NCBI GenBank assembly: GCA_020636435.1
Contig: JACJXX010000002.1
Coordinates: forward strand, 1,612,001 to 1,676,000
From: Lewinellaceae bacterium
Lineage (GTDB): Bacteria; Bacteroidota; Bacteroidia; Chitinophagales; Saprospiraceae
Length of the DNA: 64,000 nt
Direction: 5' to 3'
Shown one piece after another: positions 1 to 9,182 of this stretch (positions within the stretch are counted from its first letter, which is position 1; each line of letters opens with the position of its first letter). The notes beneath the pieces are model-generated. The model had not been told where the DNA came from and made no database searches. It saw nothing but the letters and a program-made list of their open reading frames with translations. The translations under genes and the position numbers were made by a program.

Positions 1-1541
1 AGGTAATCCGCCTGGTGGAATTCCAGGGTGCGGGCCACTTCCAGGCTGCCGCTGCCGTAAGCCGCCGCCTTGACCATCACCATCATCTTCGTTTCCGGCC
101 GCAGCCACTGCTGGAAGACGCGAATGTTGTGAATGAGGGCGCTGAGGCCGACTTCAAGTTCCGTCTGATGGATTTTGCGGGAGAGTCGGCGGGCGATGCG
201 CTCGAAGGAAAAGGGGCGGGCACCCTTGACGAGAATGGCCTCATCGTGGAAATCGCGGTGTTGCTGGGCTTCCAGAAAGGCATCCGTATTGGGGAAAAAA
301 TGGGTTTCCACATCCGCCGGAAGGTGGCGGGCGATGACGGGAATGTCTTTGCCAATACCAAAAAAACGATGGACGGCGGCCTCCCGGATCAGGCCAGCCA
401 CCTTATTATACAATTGCTCCGGCGGCTCTCCGCTCTGGAGAATATCGGACAGGATGAGGGTCCGGCGGGCATGGTGGTGTTGCCGGTGGAGGTAGGCCAG
501 AGCGGCAGCCAGGGCGGTCAGGTCGAGGTTGTAACTGTCGTTGATGATGCTGCAGCCGTTGATGCCGACGCGCACCTCCAGGCGCATGGCCACCGGCTCC
601 AGCAAAGGCATTCTTTCCTGAATGCGGCTCACAGGCACGTCCAGATAGAGCAATACGGCGCAGCAGTGGATGGCGTTTTCTATAGATGCTTCGTCCGTAA
701 AGGGGATGCTGAAAGAAAAAGGCTTCCCTTTGTATTCTACGCCGATGAGGCTGCTTTCTCCCAGCGTTTCCACCGCTTTTACCCGCAGAGAAGCCTCCCC
801 GGCTCTCGACCAGGTGAAGACGGGCTTACCCAATGCCTCAATTGCCCGGGCCACGCGCTCGTCATCGCGGCAGCAGATGATGATGTCGGCATGCTCGAAG
901 AGCCGGAGCTTTTGATCGATCTTTTCTTCAATGGACGGGAAACCTTCTTTATGGGCCTGGCCGATGTTGGTGAACAGGCCGATATTGCACCGGATAACGG
1001 GCGCCAGCTTTTCCATTTCTCCCATGCGCGAGATGCCGGCTTCGAAGATGCCCAACTGGTGCTCCGGCTGCAATTGCCAGACGGAGAGGGGAACGCCCAC
1101 CTGGGAGTTGAAGCTCTTGGGGCTGCGCGCTATGCGGTAGTCCAGATGCAACAACTGGAACAGCCATTCTTTGACGATCGTCTTGCCGTTGCTGCCGGTG
1201 ATGCCGATCACCGGCAAATCGAACAACTGCCGGTGGTGGGCGGCCAGCCGTTGCAGGCAGAAAACGGTGTTGCCGCACAGCCACACGTTGGCTTCCGGCA
1301 TAGCAGAAAAATCAATGACGCGGGAAACCACAAAGTGGCGAACGCCCTTCTGGTACAAAGCGGGAACGTAATCATGCCCGTCGTGGTGCGGCCCCTCAAT
1401 GGCAAAAAAAATGGAACTCTCGGGAGATTGCATCTGCCTGCTGTCCAGCAGCAAACGAGAGACGGCCCCTGCCCTGCCCTGCTGCAGCCGGCGGGCGCCG
1501 AGGGCCAGTTGGATTTGTTCGGTGGTGTAGTTTTGGTGCAT
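1..1541 (-). CDS. murF-alr: Bifunctional MurF ligase / alanine racemase, C-terminus beyond the window
   Basis: The minus strand is open from an ATG at 1541 to the window edge (about 513 codons) and reads MHQNYTTEQIQLALGARRLQ at the start. A Mur-ligase P-loop (GITGSNGKT) is at about residues 113-121, followed by the central and C-terminal ligase domains. At about residue 490 the alanine-racemase start appears, with the PLP-lysine motif VKAAAYGSG. The MurF half adds D-Ala-D-Ala to the UDP-MurNAc-tripeptide, and the racemase half supplies D-Ala. This fusion is typical of Bacteroidota, where the full protein is roughly 800 residues, so about 300 residues are missing here. The long open frame on the opposite strand is a compositional shadow. 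Cytoplasmic, cell-wall synthesis. Confidence 0.9.
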   Translation of the reverse strand, partial: MHQNYTTEQIQLALGARRLQQGRAGAVSRLLLDSRQMQSPESSIFFAIEGPHHDGHDYVPALYQKGVRHFVVSRVIDFSAMPEANVWLCGNTVFCLQRLAAHHRQLFDLPVIGITGSNGKTIVKEWLFQLLHLDYRIARSPKSFNSQVGVPLSVWQLQPEHQLGIFEAGISRMGEMEKLAPVIRCNIGLFTNIGQAHKEGFPSIEEKIDQKLRLFEHADIIICCRDDERVARAIEALGKPVFTWSRAGEASLRVKAVETLGESSLIGVEYKGKPFSFSIPFTDEASIENAIHCCAVLLYLDVPVSRIQERMPLLEPVAMRLEVRVGINGCSIINDSYNLDLTALAAALAYLHRQHHHARRTLILSDILQSGEPPEQLYNKVAGLIREAAVHRFFGIGKDIPVIARHLPADVETHFFPNTDAFLEAQQHRDFHDEAILVKGARPFSFERIARRLSRKIHQTELEVGLSALIHNIRVFQQWLRPETKMMVMVKAAAYGSGSLEVARTLEFHQADY

Positions 1542-1642
1542 TGGACGCGCCAGATTGATCTGGTGCGTGCATTTTTTCCGCCAGGCGAGTAGTTGGACAG
1601 GTATAATTTAATTTATATCGTAAATGTTACTTTAAAATCGGA

Positions 1643-1738
1643 GAATGTTGTCTCCCCCTGGGGGGAGTTAGAGGGGGGAATTTTCAATGGCGAAAGCCAC
1701 AAATCTCCCTCCTAACCTCCCCCAGGGGAGGACAATTC
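1643..1738. repeat. Imperfect palindromic repeat between murF-alr and purD
   Basis: Two arms of about 38 bp, rich in C and G runs (TCCCCCTGGGGGGAG on the left, CTCCCCCAGGGGAGGAC on the right), are inverted around a core of roughly 20 bp. It lies just upstream of the murF-alr start and downstream of the purD stop, both on the minus strand, so it could end purD transcription. It resembles in layout the palindrome inside the dnaE intein at 56114-56234. Apart from this, the gap 1542-1819 shows nothing recognisable. Confidence 0.6.
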
Positions 1739-1819
1739 TAAACTAAATTTTCATCTATCCACTTACTCAAATCAAAAACTTACCTGTTCGGTCACACCAG
1801 AAATTAATTTCATAAATCA

Positions 1820-3088
1820 TTATAAATCAAAACCTATATCCTTTCGATAATACTTCCCTTCAAACTGCACCTTCTCCGCATTCTCCAGGGAAGCAGCCAC
1901 CGCCGCCCGGAATTCCACCCCATAGGAAGTCAGGGCGATGACCCGCCCGCCGTTGGTTTTCACCTGGCCATCCTCCAGTTTGGTGCCCGCGTGGAAGGCG
2001 ATGCTGCCCTCTACCTCGTCAAGCCCGGCGATGGTTTTGCCTTTCTCATAATCCTCCGGATAACCGCCGGAAACCAGGATGACGGTGGCGGCGGCGCGGG
2101 GATCTTCGATCAGTTGCACCTCGTCGAGCGTCGATTTATCAGCGGCCAGCATTAGCTCCACCAGATCGGACTGCAGGCGGGGAAGGACCACCTCGGTTTC
2201 CGGGTCGCCCATGCGGCAGTTGTATTCGATGACAAAAGGGTTGTTGCCCACCTTGATCAGGCCGAAAAAGATGAACCCAACATACGGCGCGCCGATTTCC
2301 TGCAGGCCGGTAAGGGTGGGGCTGATGATCCAGTTTTCCACCTTGCGCATCAGGTTTTCATCCACAAAGGAGACCGGAGAAACAGAACCCATGCCACCGG
2401 TATTCAGCCCGGTGTCGCCCTCGCCGATGCGCTTGTAATCCTTGGCTATCGGCAGGATTTTGTACTGCTTGCCGTTGGTGATGACAAAAACGGAAAACTC
2501 GATGCCGTCCAGAAACTCTTCCACCACCACCCGGGCGCTGGCCTCTCCGAACTTGCCGGAGAGCATGGCCCGGAATTCGTCTTTGGCCTCCTCCGCCGTC
2601 TGGCAAATGAGCACCCCCTTGCCGGCTGCCAGCCCGTCTGCTTTGAGGACGATGGGCACGGCGTGCTGTTCGATATAGGCCAGGCCCTCCTCCAGCGTAT
2701 CCTGCGTAAATTCCTGGTACGCTGCGGTGGGAATATCCCGTTCCATCATGAATTTTTTGGCAAAGGCCTTGCTGCCTTCCAACTTCGCCCCTTTCTTCGA
2801 TGGGCCGATGAGGTGGATATCTTTGAGTTCATCGTGCTCCTTGAAGTAATCGTAAATGCCCCGCACCAGCGGTTCTTCCGGCCCGACAACCAGCATTTCG
2901 ATATTTTCCTTCAGGGCAAACGCACCTACTGCTTCAAAGTCATTGGGGTTGAGGGGGACGTTCTTTCCAAGGCCTGCCGTCCCGGCATTTCCCGGTGCAA
3001 CATACAGTCTTTCGCAAAGGGGGCTTTGCTTCATCTTCCAGGCAAAGGCATGTTCACGGCCGCCGCCGCCAAGCAGGAGAATTTTCAT
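1820..3088 (-). CDS. purD: Phosphoribosylamine--glycine ligase
   Basis: A 422-residue GAR synthetase, the usual family length. It joins phosphoribosylamine and glycine with ATP in purine synthesis, in the cytoplasm. The N-terminal nucleotide-like loop is MKILLLGGGGREHAFAWK. The ATP-grasp part has VLKADGLAAGKGV near residues 147-159, the GARS signature NTGGMGSVSP near 230, and YNCRMGDPETEVVLPRL near 290, with the expected metal and ATP ligands. The start is ATG at 3088. Upstream on the minus strand is CATCTTTGCAGG, close to the Bacteroidota -7 consensus TAnnTTTG. It stands alone; the gene upstream of it (3316-4755) has the same direction but is separated by a repeat. Confidence 0.95.
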   Translation of the reverse strand: MKILLLGGGGREHAFAWKMKQSPLCERLYVAPGNAGTAGLGKNVPLNPNDFEAVGAFALKENIEMLVVGPEEPLVRGIYDYFKEHDELKDIHLIGPSKKGAKLEGSKAFAKKFMMERDIPTAAYQEFTQDTLEEGLAYIEQHAVPIVLKADGLAAGKGVLICQTAEEAKDEFRAMLSGKFGEASARVVVEEFLDGIEFSVFVITNGKQYKILPIAKDYKRIGEGDTGLNTGGMGSVSPVSFVDENLMRKVENWIISPTLTGLQEIGAPYVGFIFFGLIKVGNNPFVIEYNCRMGDPETEVVLPRLQSDLVELMLAADKSTLDEVQLIEDPRAAATVILVSGGYPEDYEKGKTIAGLDEVEGSIAFHAGTKLEDGQVKTNGGRVIALTSYGVEFRAAVAASLENAEKVQFEGKYYRKDIGFDL

Positions 3089-3218
3089 TATCGCTGAGGT
3101 TATGCTTATCCTGCAAAGATGGGAAAAATTGTTGGGATGGGGAGGGGGAGGGGCAAGAGTAGTACATTTGCTAAAAAAAACTGGGAGTGGGCATATTTGT
3201 TTTTAGGGGTACTTTTCC

Positions 3219-3311
3219 TTTGCCACAAAGGCTCAAAGGCACCAAGAATGCACTGAGCGACGTGAAAACCCTTAGTGGTTCTTCGTGTTTTGGTGTCTTC
3301 GTGGCGAAAAA
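3219..3311. repeat. Foldback repeat of the TTTGCCAC...GTGGCGAAA type
   Basis: The sequence starts TTTGCCACAAAGGCTCAAAG and ends TTGGTGTCTTCGTGGCGAAA, so the ends are imperfectly complementary. Similar protein-free repeats are common between Bacteroidota genes (from memory, not searched). It lies 4 bp past the stop of the T9SS protein gene (minus strand) and may serve as its transcript end. Confidence 0.5.
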
Positions 3312-3315
3312 AAAA

Positions 3316-4755
3316 CTACAACTGGATAAACTTGAAGGCCTGAGCGAGCTTCCCTTCGATGGTAAGCACAACAAAATACAAACCAGGTGGTTGTTTCGCC
3401 AACTTCAAGGTGCCCTGCCCGCCGGCTACAGCAAACCGGGCAGCCAGGTTGCCAACCGGATTAAAGACTTGTACTTCGGCCCTGGCTCCAGCCGACAGTT
3501 GATACTGAAGGGTGCTTTGCTCCAGGGAAGACGGGTTGGGAAATAGCTCAAGGCTGAAATTTTTCGCCGGTTCATCCCCTAGCCCAGTGACAGAAAGGTT
3601 GGTACAATACAGGTCATTAGACGAATCCTTATCCAGTTTCTGATCGGGCATCGACGTCCACATACAGAATTCGAGGTTGCCGGTAGGGTCTTCGTCAAAA
3701 GTGACCCGAAGTTCTTCCCAATTGAGCTCGGCGGTTTGGCCCGGCAAAATGGAAAGGCCCTGGTATTGCCTGGAAAACTGCTGATACCCATTTACACAAA
3801 GCGTATCAATCATTGGAAATTCGATGTTGACATTGACTTGCTGTAAAATCGAATTGCCAAAGTTCTGTACGTTTATTTTTACATCCCGAAAGAGGATTTT
3901 ATAGTATTCAGCGCCAAATAGGTATACATGGGAAGCACTAGTTAATACTGCAAAGCGGCTACCGTCCACGGCAATATCTATAATTTCTTCGCCGGAAAAG
4001 CCGATTTTTCCCAATAGGCTAAAGGAAGGAAAAAGGAGGAAGATCGAATCGGGTTCCGGGCCGAAGCGGTCCGTTTTTTGGCCCAATAGCAAACCCTGGC
4101 CTAAAGCCTTAATACGTATGAGCCGGTACTCCGGATACGTTGTAACAATTTCTCCATCTTTATCCGCAAAAACCAATTCATCATCTGTGGCTACTACCAA
4201 AGAATCTCCGGGCGTAACAACAAGTCCAGTAATGAACGGGCCAATATCAAAACCACCAAATTGCCTTTCCCAGATTATTTCTCCGGTTTCCGTTCTCCTG
4301 GCAACATCATCACCCTCATAAGACATAAATGTGTAATCGGATAATGCCCCGCCAAAATTGCTCCAAACCTTCTCCCCTCCCACGCCAGTATTACTCTGGT
4401 TCCAGTTTTTGTCATACCTCAGGTGGCGGTCTCTTGTAATGCCGCACTCAAACGTTTGTTGTGCCCATATAACGGAAGAATCCGGCATTTCCATTATATC
4501 AATGAATGTAGCTGTGCCATAACCAGGATTCAATTCATAATAAAATACCTGCTCGCCGGTATTGTCAAAAACCACAAATTTGTTTCGTGAAGACTGGTTA
4601 GATTTTATATTGGACAGGATAAATTCATTGTTCTGTTTTTTAAACAACATTTGGGGCCGGTCTGAAAAACCAAAATCGTCAACGACCACCTCAAACTGGC
4701 TGTAGGAAGAGAAAAACAGGAATAGACAACAGCTGAGTGAAAATATGGCTTTCAT
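3316..4755 (-). CDS. Secreted protein with T9SS type A sorting domain
   Basis: 479 residues beginning with a signal peptide (MKAIFSLSCCLFLFFSSYSQ). The middle, about residues 25-300, has repeating beta-rich segments such as DNTGEQVFYYEL and DKDGEIVTTYPEY that look like propeller blades. The last 75 residues are a T9SS sorting domain: LFPNPSSLEQSTLQYQLSAG, then PVGNLAARF, and near the end PGLYFVVLTIEGK. Such proteins cross the outer membrane by type IX secretion and are released or anchored at the surface. The specific function is unknown. The gene is more AT-rich than purD and lies 3 bp downstream of a fragment with the same kind of tail, so the two may be transcribed together. Confidence 0.8.
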   Translation of the reverse strand: MKAIFSLSCCLFLFFSSYSQFEVVVDDFGFSDRPQMLFKKQNNEFILSNIKSNQSSRNKFVVFDNTGEQVFYYELNPGYGTATFIDIMEMPDSSVIWAQQTFECGITRDRHLRYDKNWNQSNTGVGGEKVWSNFGGALSDYTFMSYEGDDVARRTETGEIIWERQFGGFDIGPFITGLVVTPGDSLVVATDDELVFADKDGEIVTTYPEYRLIRIKALGQGLLLGQKTDRFGPEPDSIFLLFPSFSLLGKIGFSGEEIIDIAVDGSRFAVLTSASHVYLFGAEYYKILFRDVKINVQNFGNSILQQVNVNIEFPMIDTLCVNGYQQFSRQYQGLSILPGQTAELNWEELRVTFDEDPTGNLEFCMWTSMPDQKLDKDSSNDLYCTNLSVTGLGDEPAKNFSLELFPNPSSLEQSTLQYQLSAGARAEVQVFNPVGNLAARFAVAGGQGTLKLAKQPPGLYFVVLTIEGKLAQAFKFIQL

Positions 4756-4758
4756 GGT

Positions 4759-5190
4759 TTACTGTTTAATAAATGGCTGAGAAAGTAAAAGGCTATTACC
4801 CTGAAGATACTGTAAAAAGTAGGTGCCAACTGGCCACCCCTCGGCCGGTACGATATACGTGCCAGCCAGATTACCGGCCTTCAACGTTTTTATTAGTGCC
4901 CCGCTAACATCTACAATACGAAACTCCCCGCCGGATTGCGGCACTATGCCCCTGAGGTGAAAATTTAAGAAATCCCGGACCGGGTTGGGATAGATAGCCA
5001 GCTCTGCCTGCCCATCTTCCAACTCTTCTGCGCTATTTAAAAGATGGCAGCCGGGAATGAGGCAACCATATTCGTCTACCTTCAGCATCCAGGCTCTTTG
5101 AATGCGGCGGCCGTCCGGTTGGTGAGGGTGGGTTTTCCCACAACTATACATCCCTCGGTCACCAGAGGTGAAAATGACAGCCGGTTGCAA
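4759..5190 (-). pseudogene. C-terminal remnant of a T9SS-exported protein
   Basis: The frame encodes about 140 residues with no signal peptide. It opens at a TTG (5190) only a few codons after an in-frame TGA; the first ATG is at 5151. The segment RAWMLKVDEYGCLIPGCHLL is of the kind seen at the end of repeat regions in large Bacteroidota surface proteins (recollection). It is followed by a sorting domain (LAIYPNPVRDFLNFHL to GTYFLQYLQGNSLLLSQPF). Without an export signal it could not reach the T9SS, so I read it as the tail of a once larger gene. A short real cytoplasmic protein cannot be excluded. Confidence 0.55.
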
Positions 5191-5339
5191 GGAGTTGAAA
5201 TTTAAGGCTCATCAATTCATCGAGTTACGAATTCGTTAAAAAAAAAGTTCGTTGTAACTTAGTCCCATCCCCATCGTCATCCGGGGGAAAACAATCTACA
5301 TTCACCTATACTGGTGTCCAGCCAGTATATGCTGGCTTT

Positions 5340-5364
5340 GCCTGGGTTTGGAAACAAACCAGGC
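5340..5364 (+). promoter_or_regulatory. Leader hairpin ahead of the 5389 gene
   Basis: GCCTGGGTTTG, a GAAA loop, and CAAACCAGGC form a stem of 10 pairs with one bulge, ending 24 bp before the ATG at 5389. A second short stem (CCAGC...GCTGG, about 5315-5335) precedes it. It may be a leader structure of the mRNA; no known riboswitch is recognised. Confidence 0.35.
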
Positions 5365-5388
5365 GAACGTCGATATAAAACCAGAATC

Positions 5389-7374
5389 ATGCGACTGTTG
5401 ACAATCACCTTCCTGCTTCTATGGAGCAGCCTGATGTACAGCCAAACCATTACCCTCACCGGAAAAGTGCAGGACGCCGACAACGGCAAAGCCCTCGCCT
5501 ACGCCCATGTCGGCATTCCCGAAAAGGGCATCGGCACCATTACCGGAGACGACGGCAGTTTTACGCTCAAAGTCCCCCAGGCTTATGCGCAATCCAAGCT
5601 ATCGGTTTCCTTTATCGGTTACGCCACCTACGAGCGGTCCTTGAGCGCCCTGCAAAGCCCGGTTTCGGTCCGGATCAAGGCCATACCGACGAGCCTGCAG
5701 GAGATCGTGGTGATGGACGAACGGGCAGTGGAGGACATCATCCGCCGCGCGGTGCGCCGCATCCCCGACAACTACCCGGATTACCCCAACTCCGTGACCG
5801 GCTTCTACCGGGAGTCCCGTACCAATGCCGTCCAGGAATACCTGTATATGGCCGAGGGGGTTCTCGACATTTACAAAACCAGCTACCGCAATACCAAAGA
5901 GGGGCAGGTGGGGCTCATCCAGGGGCGAAAGGTCATCCTCTCCGCTGAAGAGGTGGAACAGCACTCCGGTTTCTCCTCCGGGCACATGGCCGCTCACCGG
6001 TTCGATTTCGTGAAAAACCGGGAGGACTTCATCGATGAGAATTACTTCAAAGACTATAAATACTGGATCGAAACGGTGACCTTCTACGAAGGCAAACCGG
6101 TTTATGTCATTGGATTTGATAAGGCGGAAGGCCAAAAAGGCCGCATGAAGGGTTCGGTTTACATCGACACCTTATCCTTTGCTTTCCTGGGCGCCCAGTT
6201 CGAAATACTGCCGGAGGGGCTGCGCAAGATCGACGACTACCCGCTCTACGCCGGCAACTGGAAGGCCAACCGCTATACCGTCAACTATCGCAAGCTGGAC
6301 GATAAATGGTACTTCAGCAACGCCCTGCGGGAGGGCGTCTACCGCGACGGCGGCATCTACAGCAACGAGATCGCCATCACGGAAATACAAACCGGCAGGG
6401 GTCAGCCGGTGCCTTACCTCGACCGGCTGGAGCGAGGCGACGAATTCCTGGAGATCACCGGCAACTACGACGAGGATTTCTGGAACAGTTACAATACCAC
6501 CCCGCTGAGCGCCGGATTGAAAGAGACCGTGGTGCAGATGCGCAACCAGGAAAAGGCGTCGGAGGTATTCGACAGCACCTTCATCGCCCGCCTGCAAACG
6601 CGGCGGGACTCCGTCCTCCGCGCCAACAGCGACGGTACGGAGATCATGGGCAAAGTCACGCCGGCCATGGATAAGCCCGACGGCTTCAAGTGGCGCTTCC
6701 AGTCGGCTCTCGGCCTGGGGGCTCACTTTCTGGAAACGCCGGCCGCCAACATGCGGGCCGCCTTCCTGGAAAACGCCGACGGACCTGCCATCCTCGATAC
6801 GGAAAGCGACTGGGACACCCGCAGCTTCGAACCCATCGCCCACCTCGACCTCAACCTGTTCTTCCACCCCAACTTCTTCGTCCGCGGCGGCTGGTCGCGC
6901 GACTTGTGGAACAGCATCTACCGGGAACGCTCACTGGGGCTGGGCACACAGCTCAACCTGTCGAAAGGGCGGCCGTTCTTCCTCCGGGCGGCAGCCCAGC
7001 ACAGCCACCTAAAGTACGCCCGCAAGATCGGCGCGGCTGACAACGAGTTTGGAAAATTCAAAGCGGATAAGAAACGATTCAACGCCGACCGGATCAACCT
7101 GTACTACGGCAGCCGCATCCACAGCCTCAAGTTGTCTCTGGAAATGGCTCTGGAACTCCACCCCGGCCAGGAAGTATTCATCCGGGGCGGTTACATGCTA
7201 CCCTTCGCCCGCCAGCAACACCTCTACCTCAGGGAGCGCCGGCAGTTCTTCAACAAAAAGGAACGCCTGCCCCTGGATGGCCAGACACTGGTGGAGCGCA
7301 ACGGGGAGCCTTTTGAGGGGAGGGTGACGAATGAGCAGTCGTTCTTTGTGACGGTGGGGTTGGTGTTTAAGTGA
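5389..7374 (+). CDS. Carboxypeptidase-regulatory-like domain outer-membrane protein
   Basis: About 661 residues. I start it at the ATG at 5389, because that gives a clean signal peptide (MRLLTITFLLLWSSLMYSQT); the frame is open 25 codons further upstream. Residues about 20-105 are a carboxypeptidase-regulatory-like (CarboxypepD_reg-like) fold: TLTGKVQDADNGKALAYAHV and later FIGYATYERSL. Next comes AVEDIIRRAVRRIPDNYP and GFYRES, typical of the large Bacteroidota family near DUF5686. The C-terminal third has alternating hydrophobic strands (HLDLNLFFHPNFFVRGGWSR, QSFFVTVGLVFK at the end) suggesting an outer-membrane barrel. The substrate is unknown. It stands alone on the plus strand. Confidence 0.75.
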   Translation: MRLLTITFLLLWSSLMYSQTITLTGKVQDADNGKALAYAHVGIPEKGIGTITGDDGSFTLKVPQAYAQSKLSVSFIGYATYERSLSALQSPVSVRIKAIPTSLQEIVVMDERAVEDIIRRAVRRIPDNYPDYPNSVTGFYRESRTNAVQEYLYMAEGVLDIYKTSYRNTKEGQVGLIQGRKVILSAEEVEQHSGFSSGHMAAHRFDFVKNREDFIDENYFKDYKYWIETVTFYEGKPVYVIGFDKAEGQKGRMKGSVYIDTLSFAFLGAQFEILPEGLRKIDDYPLYAGNWKANRYTVNYRKLDDKWYFSNALREGVYRDGGIYSNEIAITEIQTGRGQPVPYLDRLERGDEFLEITGNYDEDFWNSYNTTPLSAGLKETVVQMRNQEKASEVFDSTFIARLQTRRDSVLRANSDGTEIMGKVTPAMDKPDGFKWRFQSALGLGAHFLETPAANMRAAFLENADGPAILDTESDWDTRSFEPIAHLDLNLFFHPNFFVRGGWSRDLWNSIYRERSLGLGTQLNLSKGRPFFLRAAAQHSHLKYARKIGAADNEFGKFKADKKRFNADRINLYYGSRIHSLKLSLEMALELHPGQEVFIRGGYMLPFARQQHLYLRERRQFFNKKERLPLDGQTLVERNGEPFEGRVTNEQSFFVTVGLVFK

Positions 7375-7559
7375 TGCTATGGATGCTTCCTCTTTGGCCT
7401 CGGCCAAAGAAGAATGCTACGGCCCGGTGGGCCAGTTGATGCTATGGATGCGGCTTTGGCAGGCGAAGACCCGCCCGGGGACACCAGAGGCGGGCTGTAA
7501 ATAGCGGGCACTAACCTTTAGGTTCCCCGGACTGGAATACGGCATCCATAGCATCAACC
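7373..7559. repeat. Direct and inverted GATGCTATGGATGC repeats
   Basis: GATGCTATGGATGC occurs at 7373 and again at 7439, and its inverse GCATCCATAGCATCAAC at 7543-7559 matches 7436-7452 over 17 bp. Further relics (GCATCAATAGCATC) follow near 7607. The gap 7375-7663 lies between convergent genes and holds nothing else I can recognise; the stem could act as a terminator for both, or be the relic of a small mobile element. Confidence 0.5.
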
Positions 7560-7663
7560 GCCCGTAGGGCGCAGCATCCTTTTTTCCGCAGCTGCAGAAA
7601 AAAGAGCATCAATAGCATCGCTAAACAATCCTCCAAAATCGCAGGAGAAGGAGTTTCTTCAAC

Positions 7664-8302
7664 TCAATTCTTCAACAAACTATCCACTGACACTTCCAGC
7701 CCATTGCGTTCCACCACCAGTTCCCAGCCGACGGACTCGGCCATGAAGCGCATAACGTCCAGCATCTGGTTGCCCTCTTTGCGGGCTTCGTCGAGCAGGC
7801 GGCTTTCTTCCGCTTTCTGGCGCAGCACCGCCTTGGCGTTCTTGTTGATGCGGGTGTAATCTTCGGGGGTGAAGCTGTTGAAAAAGCTCTCTTCCAGGTT
7901 TTTGTATTCCACTTCGTGGTCGATGGAGAGGATGCGCGGCTCGGGCAGGTTGCCCACGACGATGCGATGCTGCAGGCTATCAACACTGATGCGGATTTGT
8001 TCCATGTCGTAGCCGACGAGCACCTTGCCCGTCACCTTCAGGATGGCCTGCTTGGAAAAGCTCCAGGTGCTGGGCATGGGCACATAGAGGGTAAACTTTC
8101 GGATGTTGGTCTCGTCGTAAAGCTCGCTGAAGTTGCCCTCAACGGTGACGAGCTTGCGGACTTTGCTGACTTTTTCCAGAAGCACAGTGGACTGGCTGCG
8201 AATCTCATCTTCCGCCTTTTGCCGGAAGTACCAACTTGCAGCCCAGAAGCCCAGTCCGAAGACGGCCAGCAGGCCAATAATGGCGAGGATTCTCTTCATC
8301 AT
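7664..8302 (-). CDS. DUF4230 family membrane-anchored protein
   Basis: 212 residues. A single N-terminal membrane segment (ILAIIGLLAVFGLGFWAASW, residues about 5-24) is followed by a soluble domain that fits DUF4230: VSKVRKLVTVEGNFSELYD, then a segment with KVLVGYDMEQIRISVDS and the basic/polar C-terminal helix. The function of the family is not known to me; the layout is that of a periplasmic domain tethered to the inner membrane. It starts at ATG 8302 (or the next codon, also ATG), 13 bp after the DUF3108 gene, and is the third gene of the flippase operon. Confidence 0.7.
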   Translation of the reverse strand: MMKRILAIIGLLAVFGLGFWAASWYFRQKAEDEIRSQSTVLLEKVSKVRKLVTVEGNFSELYDETNIRKFTLYVPMPSTWSFSKQAILKVTGKVLVGYDMEQIRISVDSLQHRIVVGNLPEPRILSIDHEVEYKNLEESFFNSFTPEDYTRINKNAKAVLRQKAEESRLLDEARKEGNQMLDVMRFMAESVGWELVVERNGLEVSVDSLLKN

Positions 8303-8315
8303 AGGGTGAAATCTT

Positions 8316-9182
8316 CTACCTTTCCGAAGACAGGTCGTAGCGCAAGCCGTTGTACTCTTTCAGCACGGCTTTCACCGAACCCACCGACACCGGCGACTCG
8401 ATGATGAGCGGAATCTTGTTTTTATCGTCAGAAGCCCAGACATTCATGGCAGCGCCGCCTTCGCCGAAGACGTAACCCGAGATCACTTCCGGGCTGAACC
8501 GGATCGTATTGAAACGGCCCAGGCCTTTCACTTTTACGTTTTCTTCCTTGCCCTGGTATTCCACCTTGAGCGGCCAAACCTCTTTATCCATGAAAATTTT
8601 AACCGGTATTTTGGCGCCGGACTGATAATCCCCGAATTCAATATTCCGGGTATAATAGATGATGGAGAGGATGTCGTGCATGCAATTATCAATATTGTAT
8701 TCCGACATTTCCGCCGTTTCTTTCGACTTGCCGCGCATGGAATAGGCCTTGGCGCGGCCCTGGTCGAACGTCACCTTGTCGTACAGGCGATACTTCCCTT
8801 CCTGCACATCGCGGATGGAAATAACGGGCAGCAAGGTCTTCTTATCGACGTAAGTATCGTATTTGTCCCGGACCTTGTAGAACCACTCGTAAGATTTGTA
8901 GGTGCTCCCGTAAGCCGACAGGTGATACTGGTCGTCCTTTTCCCTAACCCGGAAGGTCACTTCGCCGGCTGCCAGCCAGACGAAATTCCAGTTGTAATAC
9001 AATTTATACGTAATGGTTTCGCCGTGCTGAAAGGATTGGTTGTAAATGCTACAGGGCGAAACCTCTTGCACCAGATGTGGCGGCGCCACCGTATTCCATT
9101 CCGTTCTTTCAGGAGCGACGAAAGCCATGAGAAGGATCAGCATAGCGCCCAACAGGCTCATTCTGAACATCTTCAATTTCAT
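8316..9182 (-). CDS. DUF3108 family exported protein
   Basis: 288 residues with an N-terminal signal sequence (LLGAMLILLMAFVAPERTEW). The body matches the DUF3108 pattern: HGETITYKLYYNWNFVWLAA near residue 55, then YEWFYKVRDKYDTYVDKKTL, and KIPVKIFMDKEVWPLKVEY. Proteins of this type are beta-rich and periplasmic or outer-membrane associated; their role is unknown. The first ATG at 9182 lies 74 bp inside the upstream flippase-like gene; ATGs at codons 5 and 8 would shorten but not remove the overlap. Such overlap suggests translational coupling. Confidence 0.75.
   Translation of the reverse strand: MKLKMFRMSLLGAMLILLMAFVAPERTEWNTVAPPHLVQEVSPCSIYNQSFQHGETITYKLYYNWNFVWLAAGEVTFRVREKDDQYHLSAYGSTYKSYEWFYKVRDKYDTYVDKKTLLPVISIRDVQEGKYRLYDKVTFDQGRAKAYSMRGKSKETAEMSEYNIDNCMHDILSIIYYTRNIEFGDYQSGAKIPVKIFMDKEVWPLKVEYQGKEENVKVKGLGRFNTIRFSPEVISGYVFGEGGAAMNVWASDDKNKIPLIIESPVSVGSVKAVLKEYNGLRYDLSSER

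Noticed and set aside
15..1592. Long plus-strand open frame of 525 codons
   Set aside because: It is opposite the clear murF-alr coding frame and shows no protein signature of its own.
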